A stretch of 64,000 nucleotides of DNA from Pseudaeromonas sp041441555 (GTDB taxonomy: Bacteria > Pseudomonadota > Gammaproteobacteria > Enterobacterales > Aeromonadaceae). This document shows positions 63,104 through 64,000 of this stretch, one piece after another. The notes under the pieces are model-generated. The model was not told where the DNA came from. It was given only the letters and a program-made list of their open reading frames with translations, and made no database searches. The DNA is taken from NCBI GenBank assembly GCA_041441555.1, contig JASDSW010000035.1, positions 17,856 to 81,855 on the forward strand, given 5' to 3'. How positions within the stretch are numbered: position 1 is the stretch's first letter; every line of letters begins with the position of its first letter. A program made the translations under genes and the position numbers.

Positions 63104-64000
63104 TTAGAACTTCATCCCGCGCAGCAGTTGATCCAGCTCGCTGGCCGTCACCTTCAGATTCTCGGTCCCTGCCACGGTGGCGGCCGTGGACTCTTCCACC
63201 TGGATGGATTGCTGGCGCACCCCTTCGAGATTTTGTGAGATCTCCGCGGCCACCGAGCTTTGCTGCTCGGCCGAGGTGGCAATCTGGGCACTCATCTCAA
63301 AGACCGACTCGCTGTAGCTGGCGATGCGCTCGATATCCTGGCCGACACCGCTGATCAGATCGCGACTGGTCGCCGCCTGATGCACCGTCTTTTCCATGAT
63401 TTGATTCAGATCGCCGGTGCCGCTTTGCAACTCCTCGATCATCTTCTGGATCTCGACGGTGGCCTGCTGGGTCCGACCGGCCAGGGTTCGTACCTCGTCC
63501 GCCACCACGGCGAAGCCGCGGCCCTGCTCGCCGGCCCGCGCCGCTTCGATGGCGGCGTTGAGTGCCAGCAGGTTGGTTTGACCGGAGATGGAGTTGATGA
63601 CAGTCACCACGTCATTGATCTTGTTGGCGCGATTGGTCAGCTGTTCCACCGCACTGGAGGCCTGGCTGATTTCGTCCGCCAGGGATTGGATGGCATCAAT
63701 GGTGCGATTGACACTGGCGGCCCCTTGGGTGGCCTCCTCACTGGAGTGGCGGGTCTGGGTCGAGGTGTCATTGGCATTGCGGGCCACTTCACGGATGGCA
63801 GCGGTCATCTCTTCCATCGCCGTGGCGAGCGAATCCAGGTATTGCCGTTGCGAAGCCGCCGTCATCTGACCTTCTTGCGCCGCATCGCGGAACTCGTCGG
63901 CGAACATCTCCAGTGCCTCGGCACTGTCATGGACCAGCTTGACGGTGTGTTGCTGACGAGCCACCAGAGTATCGATGCTCTGGGCCAGTTCACTAAACTC
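63104..64000 (-). CDS. Methyl-accepting chemotaxis protein, 3' part (cut by window edge)
   Basis: The frame is open to the last base of the window (…EFSELAQSIDTLVARQQHTV), so the start lies outside. The 298 residues seen are the cytoplasmic signalling region: methylation helices and the conserved hairpin NKINDVVTVINSISGQTNLLALNAAIEAARAGEQGRGFAVVADEVRTLAGRTQQAT that contacts CheA and CheW. It ends LDQLLRGMKF, without a CheR-binding pentapeptide. The sensor domain and membrane segments are not visible. It suggests a motile organism. Confidence 0.93.
   Translation of the reverse strand, partial: EFSELAQSIDTLVARQQHTVKLVHDSAEALEMFADEFRDAAQEGQMTAASQRQYLDSLATAMEEMTAAIREVARNANDTSTQTRHSSEEATQGAASVNRTIDAIQSLADEISQASSAVEQLTNRANKINDVVTVINSISGQTNLLALNAAIEAARAGEQGRGFAVVADEVRTLAGRTQQATVEIQKMIEELQSGTGDLNQIMEKTVHQAATSRDLISGVGQDIERIASYSESVFEMSAQIATSAEQQSSVAAEISQNLEGVRQQSIQVEESTAATVAGTENLKVTASELDQLLRGMKF

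Overview
This window is a chromosomal segment of a free-living Gammaproteobacterium, GC-rich (roughly 60% by eye). The gene content and order (fadD-rnd, minE-minD-minC, ycgL, an mltB-like gene, ycgN; fadR; dsbB; yidE; thiCDEFSGH; ycbL; selU-selD; macAB) and close protein similarity to enterobacterial and vibrio orthologues suggest Aeromonadales or a near relative, but no rRNA or other decisive marker is present. The window cuts two genes (cysB at the left edge, a chemoreceptor gene at the right). It holds one 10-N gap, inside helD, which looks like a false gap. I see no tRNA, rRNA, CRISPR array, insertion sequence or prophage.

Layout. 0-3.5 kb: end of cysB, helD. 3.5-8.2 kb: a minus-strand MacAB-like ABC exporter set (membrane fusion protein, ATPase, two separate permeases) plus a small membrane protein. 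8.2-14.6 kb: housekeeping genes yaiI, mtgA, dsbB, fadR (with a FadR-type operator), acpH, a TonB-like protein, yidE. 14.6-17.2 kb: small poorly known proteins (secretin-N-like, DUF4250-like, NTF2-like, DUF3157-like). 17.3-24.1 kb: a TPP riboswitch and the thiamine operon thiC-thiDE(fused)-thiF-thiS-thiG-thiH. 24.1-31.3 kb: a signalling island. 31.4-38.1 kb: fadD, rnd, the Min system and cell-wall/hypothetical genes. 38.1-50.6 kb: ATP-dependent urea use (allophanate hydrolase, urea carboxylase, a GntR regulator, the urea ABC transporter UrtABCDE). 50.7-58.2 kb: TetR, HAD-like, GloC-like, a periplasmic binding protein, SGNH hydrolase, selU-selD, rlmI. 58.4-63 kb: macA-macB-outer-membrane lipoprotein tripartite exporter. 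63.1 kb to the end: chemoreceptor.

The most interesting part is 24.1-31.3 kb. A STAS protein and an RsbW-like ATPase form a two-gene operon behind a -24/-12 (sigma-54) promoter. Next comes a LuxO-type sigma-54 activator, then a convergent glycosyltransferase gene whose own upstream region also has a -24/-12 promoter, and then a FIST-domain (NosP/VpsV-like) sensor with a hybrid histidine kinase that carries its own receiver and Hpt domains. About 100-135 bp upstream of both -24/-12 promoters are paired palindromes like the LuxO box; one, at 24121-24133, fits the LuxO consensus exactly as I recall it. I infer a complete local relay (FIST sensor, hybrid kinase, Hpt, LuxO-like activator) acting on two sigma-54 promoters. 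It resembles a miniature of the vibrio Syp/VpsS biofilm circuits, in one cluster.

The urea cluster has no urease genes and no genes like those that mark guanidine carboxylases. Upstream of its first gene lie a candidate sigma-54 promoter, a perfect 12-bp palindrome over the expected start point (candidate operator of the cluster's GntR protein) and two NtrC-like sites, consistent with nitrogen control.
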